Shown one piece after another: positions 34,670 through 43,102 of a DNA stretch of 64,000 nucleotides. The notes beneath the pieces were generated by a model, which saw nothing but the letters and a program-made list of their open reading frames with translations, had not been told where the DNA came from and did not search any database. A program made the translations under genes and the position numbers. Source of the stretch: Bacteroidaceae bacterium. Its GTDB lineage: Bacteria > Bacteroidota > Bacteroidia > Bacteroidales > Bacteroidaceae. The stretch lies in assembly GCA_017617335.1 (NCBI GenBank), contig JAFZWK010000067.1:1-64000 (forward strand), written 5' to 3'. Each line of letters begins with the position of its first letter. Position 1 is the stretch's first letter.

Positions 34670-36646
34670 ATGAAAAAAAGATTCTCTTTGCTGCTTTCTC
34701 TTTTGACAGCAGCCATCGCATCCGATGCAGACGTGACCCGTATCCTGAGTCCTGATGGGATGACATACGTGGATGTGGAACTGACAGGTGGTCACCTTAC
34801 CTATAGTGCAGGATATCGTCAGGCGACGAAGTCTGGAACCGCAGATGTTTGCCTTCTGGAAGCTTCTCCCTTGGGATTCGTCTCAAACGTGGGCGATTTC
34901 TCACAGAATCTTACCTTGAAGGAAATCTCTGATGCGAAGCAAGAAGTCTACGAGTATGACCTCCGTCAAAGTAAGCAGAGCCACATAAAAACAAGTTACA
35001 CTCATCAGGATTTCTCCTTGCAGAATGCCGACAAACGCAATTTTACGGTTGATTTTCGTGTTGGTAATGGCAATATCGCTTTTCGCTATGAGATTCCTGT
35101 CTCGAATGGTAATCCCAAGTGTATCGTCGTGGATCGCGAGACAACAGGTTTCGATTTCCCTGCAGGCACCACCGCCTTCGTCTGTCCACAGGCTAAGCCG
35201 ATGACAGGATGGGAACGCACCAAGCCCTCTTACGAAGAGGAGTATGTATTGGACCAGCCAATTGGCACCCGTTCGCTGCACGGTCAAGGATATACGTTTC
35301 CTTGCCTTTTCCACGAAGGCGAGCGAGGTTGGGTTTTGATCAGCGAGACTGGTGTGGATGGTCTCTATTGCGGCAGCCATCTGAGCGATGGAACGGCAGA
35401 TGGACTCTATACGATAGCTTTCCCTATGGCAGGCGAGAACAACGGATTCGGCAGTACAGGCGCACAATTTGGCTTGCCAGGAAAGACGCCCTGGCGCACA
35501 ATTACCTTGGGCGAGACCTTAAAGCCAATTGTGGAGACAACGGTAGCCTGGGATGTGGTAGATGAATTGTACGAACCCAGTATCAGTTACAAGGGTGGTC
35601 GCTCCACGTGGAGTTGGATCATCTGGCAGGATGGCAGCATCAATTATGATGATCAGGTAACCTTCATCAACCTGTCTGCTCAATTGGGTTGGGAATATTG
35701 TCTGATTGATGGAGGATGGCTTACCAACATAGGTCGCGAGCGAATGGAAAAGCTTTTTGACTACGCCAAAAGCAAGGGGGTGGCTCCCTGGGTATGGTAC
35801 AACAGCAATGGTGGCTGGAATGATGCTCCGCAATGTGCAAAGCAGTACATGTATAGTCCCATCGTACGCAAGACGGAGATGAAATGGCTACGTGATCATG
35901 GAGTAAAGGGTATCAAGGTAGACTTCTTCGCTGGCGACAAACAGGAAACCATCAAACTCTACGAGCAGATTCTCTCTGATGCAAATGATTATGGTATCCA
36001 ATGCATCTTCCATGGGTGCACTTTACCTCGCGGATGGGAACGAATGTATCCAAACTATTGCAGTTCTGAGGCTGTATTGGCCAGCGAGAATCTCTATTTC
36101 AGCCAGCACTCAAATGATTTTGAGGGACAGAATGCGTGTCTCCATCCATTCATCCGCAACACGGTGGGCAGCATGGAATTCGGAGGAACCGTTTTGCAAC
36201 GCCGTTTGCATCGTGAACCTGACAAGGGAAACACTCGTATCGTGGGTGATGTTTTCGAGCTGGGGACTGCTATCGCTTTTCAGAGTAGCGTGCAGAATTT
36301 TGCGCTTACACCTCGTAACCTGACAGAGAATCCTGATTGGGAGATTAACTTCATGCGTCAGGTTCCTACCACGTGGGACGAGACCCGCTTCCTGGATGGG
36401 TATCCTGGCAAATACATTGCCTTGGCGCGAAGAAGTGGTGTACGTTGGTATGTGACGGTTCTCAATGGTCAGAAGAACACGGAATTGAAGACCACACTTG
36501 ACCTCTCCTTCCTGGCAGGTCAGACTGTCACCCTTCTCTCGGACGGTAAGGACGGCAAATCTCCCACCACTCAACCTGTCAAGATTGACAAGAAAGGCCA
36601 ATTGAAGGTGAATTTGGCTGCTGAGAGTGGATTGGTTGTATTTTAG
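34670..36646 (+). CDS. glycoside hydrolase family 97 (alpha-glycosidase)
   Basis: A 658-residue periplasmic enzyme with a signal peptide (about 1-20). The N-terminal beta-super-sandwich (about 25-300) is followed by a TIM barrel with STWSWIIWQDG, YCLIDGGW, PWVWYNSNG and the GIKVDFF strand, then a C-terminal beta domain. In GH97 the presence of Asp in KVDF-type strands marks the retaining subgroup (alpha-galactosidase-like), whereas inverting SusB enzymes use Glu bases. I therefore favour a retaining alpha-galactosidase or related activity. No SusC/D partners lie nearby, so the enzyme stands alone. Confidence 0.9.
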   Translation: MKKRFSLLLSLLTAAIASDADVTRILSPDGMTYVDVELTGGHLTYSAGYRQATKSGTADVCLLEASPLGFVSNVGDFSQNLTLKEISDAKQEVYEYDLRQSKQSHIKTSYTHQDFSLQNADKRNFTVDFRVGNGNIAFRYEIPVSNGNPKCIVVDRETTGFDFPAGTTAFVCPQAKPMTGWERTKPSYEEEYVLDQPIGTRSLHGQGYTFPCLFHEGERGWVLISETGVDGLYCGSHLSDGTADGLYTIAFPMAGENNGFGSTGAQFGLPGKTPWRTITLGETLKPIVETTVAWDVVDELYEPSISYKGGRSTWSWIIWQDGSINYDDQVTFINLSAQLGWEYCLIDGGWLTNIGRERMEKLFDYAKSKGVAPWVWYNSNGGWNDAPQCAKQYMYSPIVRKTEMKWLRDHGVKGIKVDFFAGDKQETIKLYEQILSDANDYGIQCIFHGCTLPRGWERMYPNYCSSEAVLASENLYFSQHSNDFEGQNACLHPFIRNTVGSMEFGGTVLQRRLHREPDKGNTRIVGDVFELGTAIAFQSSVQNFALTPRNLTENPDWEINFMRQVPTTWDETRFLDGYPGKYIALARRSGVRWYVTVLNGQKNTELKTTLDLSFLAGQTVTLLSDGKDGKSPTTQPVKIDKKGQLKVNLAAESGLVVF

Positions 36647-36687
36647 AGGTTCCTCTTACTTATCTGAAACCTTTTGAAGAGTTGGGA

Positions 36688-37725
36688 TTATATCAGGGTG
36701 ATTCCTGCTTGTCGACACTCTTCTCGCATCGTGTTGGGCCAAATGCTGGATTGAGTCTCACCTATGTGAGCTTTTTGGAGCAACACCATGCAGAGACGGC
36801 TCTGACCGATACCTCCTCCGATGCTTAGTGGGAGTGTACCTTCCAGCAAACGGCGGTGGAAATATAGTTTCTTGCGTTCTTCCTTGCCCTGAAGAGCCAG
36901 TTGACGATTGAGAGCTTCCACGTCGACACGAATGCCCATACTACTGAGCTCGATGCTATGGTTCAATAGGGGATACCAAACCAACAGGTCACCATTCAAG
37001 CCCTTGTATCCTTCCTCGTTGGGTGTGCTCCAGTCATCATAGTCAGGGGCGCGGTTGTCGTGTACTTCACCATTGCTCAGCTTGCCACCGATGCCTATGA
37101 TAAACACAGCCCCATACTTCTGGGAAATCAGATCCTCGCGCTCCTTTTCTGTCTTGTCGGGATATAGTTGCAGCAATTCTTCGCTATGGATAAAGTGAAT
37201 TTCCTCAGGCAGAAAGGGATGAAGCTGTGGGAAGGACTCGCTAATGAAGAATTCTGTGCGTAGGATGGCACCATAGATACGTCTCACTATCTTCTTCAGA
37301 TAGGCTATATTGCGCTCCTCTGCCTTCATCACACGCTCCCAATCCCATTGGTCAACATAGAGGCTGTGCAGGTTGTCCAACTCTTCATCGGCACGGATGG
37401 CATTCATGTCAGTAACGATGCCATATCCTGGTTGTACCTTGTATTCAGCTAATGTGACACGTTTCCATTTTGCCAGCGAGTGAACCACCTCGGCAACGGA
37501 TTCATCCATGTCCTTGATGGGGAAACTAACCGGGCGCTCCACTCCATTCAAGTCATCATTTATTCCTAATCCGCGCAGCACAAAGAGGGGAGCTGTAACA
37601 CGACGTAACCTCAATTCTGTGCTCAGACTACTCAAAAAAAAGTCTTTGATCTTCTTGATAGCCATTTCTGTCTGTTTCAGGTCCAGTAATGGCTTATAGC
37701 CTGCAGGCTTCAAAAGTTTGCTCAT
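36688..37725 (-). CDS. asnA: aspartate-ammonia ligase (asparagine synthetase A)
   Basis: A 345-residue cytoplasmic enzyme making asparagine from aspartate, ammonia and ATP. It has the class II aminoacyl-tRNA-synthetase-like fold typical of AsnA: TAPLFVLRGLGINDDLNG, VQPGYGIVTDMNAIR, LHSLYVDQWDWE and the C-terminal GGIGQSRLCMVLLQKAHIGE. Length is normal. Own promoter box upstream; convergent with GH97, leaving only about 40 nt between them. Confidence 0.95.
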   Translation of the reverse strand: MSKLLKPAGYKPLLDLKQTEMAIKKIKDFFLSSLSTELRLRRVTAPLFVLRGLGINDDLNGVERPVSFPIKDMDESVAEVVHSLAKWKRVTLAEYKVQPGYGIVTDMNAIRADEELDNLHSLYVDQWDWERVMKAEERNIAYLKKIVRRIYGAILRTEFFISESFPQLHPFLPEEIHFIHSEELLQLYPDKTEKEREDLISQKYGAVFIIGIGGKLSNGEVHDNRAPDYDDWSTPNEEGYKGLNGDLLVWYPLLNHSIELSSMGIRVDVEALNRQLALQGKEERKKLYFHRRLLEGTLPLSIGGGIGQSRLCMVLLQKAHIGETQSSIWPNTMREECRQAGITLI

Positions 37726-37762
37726 TATTCAATCTTTTGTCGTTTTTCTATCATATTTAATT

Positions 37763-37771
37763 GCAAAGGTA
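37763..37771 (-). promoter_or_regulatory. promoter -7 box of asnA
   Basis: TACCTTTGC on the minus strand, 38 nt before the ATG at 37725. Confidence 0.55.
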
Positions 37772-37932
37772 AGTCTTTCTATTCAATTTGTCATCAAAAA
37801 AAGCGAAAAAAGTATCATCGTATTATCTTTTGTGCCATTTTTCCTTACTCTTTTGCCGGAAATAGATATGATGTAAAGGGAAATGAATAAAAATTGTTTG
37901 GAGAATATGCGATGGATTTGCATTTTTCTTTG

Positions 37933-37940
37933 TAATTTTG
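37933..37940 (+). promoter_or_regulatory. candidate promoter of the phosphodiesterase-like gene
   Basis: TAATTTTG on the plus strand, giving a leader of about 100 nt to the ATG at 38046. The rest of the 320-nt gap 37726-38045 is AT-rich and holds nothing else I can name. Confidence 0.4.
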
Positions 37941-38045
37941 TGACTGAATCCAATATTATGAATGAAACATTCTCTGGAATCCGTCAAATAAAACCTATTC
38001 TTTGCATGAAATAGAATATACAGTATAATCATAAAACTCAAAGAC

Positions 38046-38963
38046 ATGAAAAAGATTTTGATTCTTCTTTTGTCAGTATTGACTCTGACATCTGCTTATG
38101 GACGCAAAAACTCGAATGGTAGAACACGTCGTGCCCAACATGTTGTTTGGATAGGAGTGGATGGATGGGGAGCTTATGCTTTCCGTGATTCCTTTAATTG
38201 TGAAATGAAGAATATCCGTCAACTGATGAGTGAGGGCGCATGGACAACGAAGGCTCGTACCGTAATGCCTTCTGTGAGCGGTCCTAACTGGGGGGCTATG
38301 TTCTCTTCTGCAATGCCTTGCATGAATGGTATCGTCGACAACTCCAATGGTCCTGCTGTTCCTCCAGTAACGACGACTGAGCATGGCCTGTTCCCTACTA
38401 TTTTCCATGTGGTTCGTCAGTCTTATCCGAAGGCTGAGATTGGGGCGCAATATGAGTGGGGTACGATTAAGTACTATGTGGATAGTCTTGACTGCAATCA
38501 CATGATGCACATCAAGGGAGCTAATGTGGAGACAGATACTCCTACAGAAGCTGCCAAATACATCAAAGAGAAGAAACCTGATCTGTTCTATATCCATATC
38601 GATCAGGTGGACCATGCAGGTCACCACGATGGCCACCACACGTCTAAATATTTTGATTGTGTCAATCGTGTGGATAGCCAGATCGGTCAGATTGTTCAGG
38701 CTGTGAAGGACGCAGGTATCTATGATGATACCATTATCATTTTGACGTCTGATCATGGTGGCGTAGGCACCGGCCATGGAGGAAATCATCCTGATGAGTT
38801 GACGGTTCCCGTTGTGTATTGTGGAAAGGGAGTAAAAAAGAACTACGAGATTCCTGATGTAGTCATGCAGTTTGATGTGGCGTCCACCATCGCTTACATA
38901 TTTGGTATCGAGGATCCTCTGGAATGGCGTGGCAAGGCAACTCGGATTTTTGAGAAAAAGTAA
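38046..38963 (+). CDS. secreted alkaline phosphatase-superfamily phosphodiesterase/pyrophosphatase
   Basis: A 305-residue exported protein (signal peptide about 1-19) of the type I phosphodiesterase/nucleotide pyrophosphatase group. Metal site pieces are visible: IGVDGWGAYAF near 36-46, the nucleophile region VMPSVSGPNWGAMFSS, HIDQVDHAGHHDG and LTSDHGGVGTGHGG near the end. The order fits this superfamily, with a two-zinc centre. The substrate (nucleotides, sugar phosphates or phospholipid heads) is not clear. Single gene followed by a bidirectional terminator. Confidence 0.85.
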   Translation: MKKILILLLSVLTLTSAYGRKNSNGRTRRAQHVVWIGVDGWGAYAFRDSFNCEMKNIRQLMSEGAWTTKARTVMPSVSGPNWGAMFSSAMPCMNGIVDNSNGPAVPPVTTTEHGLFPTIFHVVRQSYPKAEIGAQYEWGTIKYYVDSLDCNHMMHIKGANVETDTPTEAAKYIKEKKPDLFYIHIDQVDHAGHHDGHHTSKYFDCVNRVDSQIGQIVQAVKDAGIYDDTIIILTSDHGGVGTGHGGNHPDELTVPVVYCGKGVKKNYEIPDVVMQFDVASTIAYIFGIEDPLEWRGKATRIFEKK

Positions 38964-39014
38964 TTCTTCTCGTTATGAAGGACGAGGTTAGGAATCTTGT
39001 TTGAAAGAAAAAGA

Positions 39015-39054
39015 AGAGAGGAAGCTTTTTGTAACATAAGCCTCCTCTCTTTTT
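39015..39054. terminator. bidirectional terminator
   Basis: A 12-bp stem (AGAGAGGAAGCT with AGCCTCCTCTCT, one mismatch) is followed by T runs in both directions. It separates the convergent genes ending at 38963 and 39071. Confidence 0.8.
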
Positions 39055-39070
39055 CTTTGGATGTTCTTTT

Positions 39071-40066
39071 TTAAGATTTTATTGCTGCATCGAATTTGAT
39101 GTCTGAGGGCTTGAAGTCAATCTTGCGGACAAACTCGCAAGCCTCTCGTGCGCCATATTCTCTGTCCATTCCTGAGTCTTCCCACTCTACGGAGAGAGGC
39201 CCCTCGTAATTATATGCATTCAGGACACGAATGATTTCCTCGAAGTTGACGTCACCATGACCCAAGGAACGGAAATTCCAACCGCGTCTCAAGTCGCCAA
39301 AGTCGATGTGGGAGCAAAGCAGGCCGTTGCGTCCGTTCAGCGTCACGGCACAATCCTTCATGTGGACATGATATACACGCTCTATGAAATCCTCTAAGAA
39401 AACATGAGGTGAGATTCCTTGCCATTGGAGGTGGCTTGGGTCGAAGTTGAGGCCGAACTCAGGACGGTCCTTAAACTTCTCAAGAATTCTCTTTGTGGTG
39501 TAATAGTCGAATGCTATCTCGGCAGGATGAACCTCCAGGCAGTACTTTATTCCATTCTCCTTGAATACATCCAGGATAGGGCACCAGAGGTCATAAATCT
39601 CCTGGAATCCGCGCTCGATCATTTCCTCGGTAGTTTGAGGGAATGAGTACATGTACTTCCAGATGGTGGAACCAACGAAACCGGTCACGCAATAGGCTCC
39701 CAACTTGTGAGCTGCTATAGCGGCAGCCTTCATCGTTTCGATGGCCCAAGCACGAATGCCGTCAGGATTGTTGGCCAATTCAGCTGGAGCGAAGTTGTTG
39801 AGTCGTGGGTCATTATAGTCTCCCACACATTGGCTTGGTACGTGAGCACATAATGCCTTTACCACAAGGCCGTGTTTCTCAAAGATGCTCTTTATTTCCT
39901 CCACGTATGCATCATCTTTGGCGGCACGCAGGGGATCGAGATGATTACCCCAGATAGCGAGTTCGATACCATCGTATCCCATGTCGGCAGCCTTGCCACA
40001 TAGGGTATCCAGATCCATATCTGCCCATTGACAACTCATCAGAGTTACTAATCTAGCATTTCTCAT
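39071..40066 (-). CDS. sugar phosphate isomerase/epimerase-like TIM-barrel protein
   Basis: A 331-residue cytoplasmic protein (no signal peptide) of the AP-endonuclease-2-like TIM-barrel family. Likely metal ligands lie in CLEVHPAEIAFD, GLNFDPSHLQW, VHMKDCAV and the closing SVEWEDSGMD. Such proteins isomerise or epimerise sugars, inositols or hydroxypyruvate-like compounds; members of this length often neighbour oxidoreductases, none of which is present here. Substrate unknown. It differs from the exported relative at 4555 by lacking a signal. Confidence 0.85.
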   Translation of the reverse strand: MRNARLVTLMSCQWADMDLDTLCGKAADMGYDGIELAIWGNHLDPLRAAKDDAYVEEIKSIFEKHGLVVKALCAHVPSQCVGDYNDPRLNNFAPAELANNPDGIRAWAIETMKAAAIAAHKLGAYCVTGFVGSTIWKYMYSFPQTTEEMIERGFQEIYDLWCPILDVFKENGIKYCLEVHPAEIAFDYYTTKRILEKFKDRPEFGLNFDPSHLQWQGISPHVFLEDFIERVYHVHMKDCAVTLNGRNGLLCSHIDFGDLRRGWNFRSLGHGDVNFEEIIRVLNAYNYEGPLSVEWEDSGMDREYGAREACEFVRKIDFKPSDIKFDAAIKS

Positions 40067-40115
40067 ATTCGTTCATTATTTTTTGAGTTAGTATTATGTT
40101 TCTTTCTCTTTTTGA

Positions 40116-40123
40116 CAAAGCTA
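40116..40123 (-). promoter_or_regulatory. promoter -7 box of the isomerase-like gene
   Basis: TAGCTTTG on the minus strand, 50 nt before the ATG at 40066. It lies in the short gap after the acyl-CoA synthetase gene. Confidence 0.45.
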
Positions 40124-40134
40124 ATGTGATTCCA

Positions 40135-42216
40135 TTATTGAAGAGCTTCGGTTTGTGGTTTCTCTATGCATATTCTGGCATCTACGGCTATCACTTCATC
40201 CTCATCGGCAAGTAGGGGATTGATGTCCAGTTCCTTGATTTCTGTGGCGAAGCGAAGCAAAGTTGACAGCTTGACAATAATCTCTTGGTATTTGTGCTCA
40301 TTGATACCTTTCTGTCCACGTGTGCCACGCAGAATCTTGTAGGCTTTCAGGCTGTGAATCATGGATTCCGCCTCGCTCATGGAAAGAGGTGCCAGACCGC
40401 TTGAAACGTCTTTCAGAACCTCTACGAAAATGCCGCCAAGTCCGCACAAAACCACATGCCCGAAACGGGATTCATATTTGGCACCGATGAATAGCTCCGT
40501 GCCTTGCAGCATCTTCTGCACCATTACAGCTTTGGCATCACGTATCTTCATCATGCGATTAAACTCCAAGGCCAAGTGTTCCTTGCTGCGGATGTTCAGG
40601 GCCACACCTCCTACGTCACTCTTGTGGATGGGACCCACCACTTTGGCTACTACAGGGTAGCCCATCTTCTCTGCAAAGGCAATCAGTTCTTCCTTTTGGT
40701 CAGATACGAGCTCTGGCACCATCGGTATGCCTGCACAGCTGAATATCTCCCGCACCAGATTGGGTGAGATGTAGCCTGATTCCTTAATGCCTGTCATGAT
40801 GTCGCGTATGCGAGGCACATCCACTCCAAACAGATTCACTTCAGGCGGAGCAGGTAGAGGAGTGTTCATCACGCGAGCCAGACAGTTGGCCAGCGTCACT
40901 TCATCCGAGAAGTTTACGTGTCCCTTCTGCAGGAACTCTGCCACTTCAGGTCCAGCAGTATGGACTGAAGGAAGGATGGGGAAGATGGGTTTCTTGCCTT
41001 TCCGTATCTTGCCGTCCAATATGTTGTAAGCTTCATAAGGCCGCACCAATCCTGGAGTTCCGAAAATGACAAAGATGGCATCTATCTCAGGAAACTTCTC
41101 TTCGCAATAATCTATCGCGATGCCCAGTTGCTCCGCAGTTCCTGTGGCTAAGATGTCGATGGGATTCGCCACCGATGCACCCTGGAAGAGTTTTGATTTC
41201 AGTTCCTCTGCCATCGGGCCCGCTATGTGTGGCACGTTCAGTCCACCTTTGGAAAGCGCGTCTGTCAGCATCACTCCAGGCCCTCCTGCATGTGTCACGA
41301 TGGCAAAATTCTTACCCGTCAGGCTTGGAAGGGTGAAGATGCACCCCACCGTAGTCAGCTCCTCGCGGGAATAGCATCTCACGATTCCTGCCTTTCGGAA
41401 GAGTGCTTCCACAGCCGAGTCGCTGCTGGCGATGGCTCCCGTGTGACTGCTCGCTGCACGGCTTCCGCTCTCTGAGCTTCCCGCCTTGATGGCTGCGATG
41501 TGGCAACCTTTCCGAATGAGGGAACCAGCGTGGTAGAGTAGCTTGTCAGGGTTCGATATGTTCTCTATGTAGAGAAGTTTTATCCGAGAGTCTCGCTCTG
41601 GGTCGAAATTCTCGTCCATGTGCTGAAGCACATCCTCTATGCCGATTTGCTTGCCGTTGCCGATGCTCCAGACAGAATTGAAAGGCAGTCCCTTTATTAC
41701 AGCAGACTCCAGGATGAAGACTGCTGTCGCTCCTGAGCCAGAGATGAAATCAACTCCTTCCGGACGCAGACGGGGAATGGGTTTCGTGAACACTCCGTGG
41801 TACCAGTCATTCATCATGCCTATGCAGTTGGGACCTATCAGGGCGCATCCGTGCCGGTTGCAGGAGTCCAGAATCTGCTGCTCACGCTCCGCTCCCTCCT
41901 GTGTCTCCTCACCGAACCCTGCCGAGATGATGATGAAGGCTTTCACCTCCTTTTCTGCTGCCAGGTATTCCACATAATCCGGGCAGAACCTGGCTGCCAC
42001 CACCAGGATGGCCATCTCTGTGGGAGGTAGTTCCCTTGCATCATGGAAAGCCTTGATGCCCTGTATCTCATCTTCCTTCGGATTCACCACCCTCAGCGTT
42101 CCCCTGTAGCCACCTTGCACCAGATTCCGCACGATAGCACCTCCAGGCTTGTGCACATTGTTGGAGCCCCCTATCACGACAATGCTTTCCGGGTGTAGAA
42201 GTTGTCTGTTGATCAT
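40135..42216 (-). CDS. ADP-forming acetate/acyl-CoA ligase (fused alpha-beta)
   Basis: Start chosen at ATG 42216 (MINRQLLHPESIVVIGGS), 693 residues; a 12-residue longer frame is also open. The order is CoA-binding domain (IVVIGGSNNVHKPGGAIVRNL), succinyl-CoA-ligase-like flavodoxin domain with the phospho-His region SSHTGAIASSD, then an ATP-grasp domain (GYPVVAKVVGPIHKSDVGGV). The C terminus gives EIKELDINPLLA. This fits ADP-forming acyl-CoA synthetases, which make ATP from acetyl-CoA or other acyl-CoAs, useful in fermentation. The acyl specificity cannot be read. Confidence 0.9.
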   Translation of the reverse strand: MINRQLLHPESIVVIGGSNNVHKPGGAIVRNLVQGGYRGTLRVVNPKEDEIQGIKAFHDARELPPTEMAILVVAARFCPDYVEYLAAEKEVKAFIIISAGFGEETQEGAEREQQILDSCNRHGCALIGPNCIGMMNDWYHGVFTKPIPRLRPEGVDFISGSGATAVFILESAVIKGLPFNSVWSIGNGKQIGIEDVLQHMDENFDPERDSRIKLLYIENISNPDKLLYHAGSLIRKGCHIAAIKAGSSESGSRAASSHTGAIASSDSAVEALFRKAGIVRCYSREELTTVGCIFTLPSLTGKNFAIVTHAGGPGVMLTDALSKGGLNVPHIAGPMAEELKSKLFQGASVANPIDILATGTAEQLGIAIDYCEEKFPEIDAIFVIFGTPGLVRPYEAYNILDGKIRKGKKPIFPILPSVHTAGPEVAEFLQKGHVNFSDEVTLANCLARVMNTPLPAPPEVNLFGVDVPRIRDIMTGIKESGYISPNLVREIFSCAGIPMVPELVSDQKEELIAFAEKMGYPVVAKVVGPIHKSDVGGVALNIRSKEHLALEFNRMMKIRDAKAVMVQKMLQGTELFIGAKYESRFGHVVLCGLGGIFVEVLKDVSSGLAPLSMSEAESMIHSLKAYKILRGTRGQKGINEHKYQEIIVKLSTLLRFATEIKELDINPLLADEDEVIAVDARICIEKPQTEALQ

Positions 42217-42239
42217 CGCATTAAGTTTCTTAGTTGCTA

Positions 42240-42247
42240 CAAAGTTA
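42240..42247 (-). promoter_or_regulatory. promoter -7 box of the acyl-CoA ligase
   Basis: TAACTTTG on the minus strand, 24 nt before the chosen start at 42216; it supports the shorter start because the longer one (42252) is upstream of this box. Confidence 0.5.
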
Positions 42248-42387
42248 TACAATTCGTTCCAATCTTCAAAGTGTTTTGTTCACTATTCTTCATATATTTC
42301 CTGCTTTTCTCCTCGTCACAGGGGTCAAAAGAAGGTGAAATCCAACAAAACCACCATATATCTCTTGGCAGATTCGACTTTATATTG

Positions 42388-42396
42388 TATCTTTGC
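42388..42396 (+). promoter_or_regulatory. promoter -7 box of tRNA-Arg
   Basis: TATCTTTGC on the plus strand, 27 nt before the first base of the tRNA. Confidence 0.6.
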
Positions 42397-42423
42397 ATGG
42401 TGATTTCGCATCACTCCTTTTTA

Positions 42424-42497
42424 GGCCCCGTAGCTTAGCTGTATAGAGCGTCAGATTCCGGTTCTGAAGGTCGAGGGTTAGAATCCCTCCGGGGTCA
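42424..42497 (+). tRNA. tRNA-Arg (anticodon CCG)
   Basis: The 74-nt cloverleaf can be drawn completely. Acceptor GGCCCCG pairs with CGGGGTC, the D arm is GCTT/GAGC, and the anticodon stem TCAGA/TCTGA has loop TTCCGGT (anticodon CCG at 34-36). The T arm is GAGGG/CCCTC with loop TTAGAAT. Discriminator base A; no CCA is encoded. It reads CGG arginine codons. The inverted tandem-repeat element B starts 70 nt downstream. Confidence 0.95.
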
Positions 42498-42566
42498 CTT
42501 ACAAGCCTTAGAGAGAAGTAATCATGACATGAACGTTGGATTTCATCCGATGAAAGTGGTTTTGTG

Positions 42567-42717
42567 CGTTTCAGCGTTTCAGCGTTTCAGGGGTTAGTTG
42601 TGTATTTCACTCCTTTCTTAGAATATTTATAACTAATTAATAATTAATAAGTTATATATATTAAAGAGGCATTGAAACCATGCTTATCCCCCAGCTGAAA
42701 CGCTGAAACGCTGAAAC
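42567..42717. repeat. inverted tandem-repeat element B (CGTTTCAG arms)
   Basis: The left arm is three exact copies of CGTTTCAG (42567-42590). The right arm is nearly three copies of the reverse complement CTGAAACG (42695-42717). The middle is AT-rich, with AATTAATAATTAATAAGTTATA, and contains no gene. Same architecture as elements A and C, but with a different arm unit. It is followed by a block shared with element C. Confidence 0.8.
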
Positions 42718-42804
42718 ACTTGGTCATTAACTTTTCTATAAAAAGCAGAAAATCAACAAGATACGACATTTGAAATTCGTCTGTCCCTATAATGCAAAAC
42801 TCAA

Positions 42805-42972
42805 AAAGGGTACAGAATGCATCAAAATCCCCTCTAAAAAGCCTCAAAAAACTGCGTGAACCCCTCGTTCCGATTCTTTTCCTGTACTTTGCGCTCATGT
42901 TAGCGGTTCGGAATTTCTGCATTCAGACCTCATTCGGGAGGTATTTTGTGGCTAAATGGCACATCTGATTGC
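42805..42972 (+). repeat. dispersed block of about 165 bp, copy 1 (beside element B)
   Basis: By eye this block matches the reverse complement of 60713-60882 at roughly four of five positions. Shared anchors include ATGCATCAAAATCC, GAGGTATTTTGTGGC and AAATGGCACATC. Each copy lies on the same side of its inverted tandem-repeat element, so both belong to one composite repeat in opposite orientations. No intact gene; a short frame with FRGDFDAFC occurs on the opposite strand. Confidence 0.75.
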
Positions 42973-43012
42973 ATCAAATGTGGGTATAAATAGCCATTTG
43001 TAACTATATTTT

Positions 43013-43066
43013 TGACGTGTTGAGAAACTGGAATCGGCTTGTGGGAATAGCTGTTTCAACACGTCG
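43013..43066. repeat. 22-bp-phased array 4 (partly degenerate)
   Basis: TGACGTGTTG starts at 43013 and CAACACGTCG at 43057, 44 bp (two periods) apart. The middle position at 43035 is strongly degenerate. It lies just 3' of the DPP IV gene ending at 43103. Confidence 0.55.
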
Positions 43067-43102
43067 AAATCCAACAATGAAGCAAACGATGACCAACGAT
43101 GG

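Noticed and set aside
42644..42922. 92-codon minus-strand frame over element B and the dispersed block
   Set aside because: The frame crosses the repeat arm and AT core; in the second copy of the block the matching frame is broken by a stop, so it is at most a relic.
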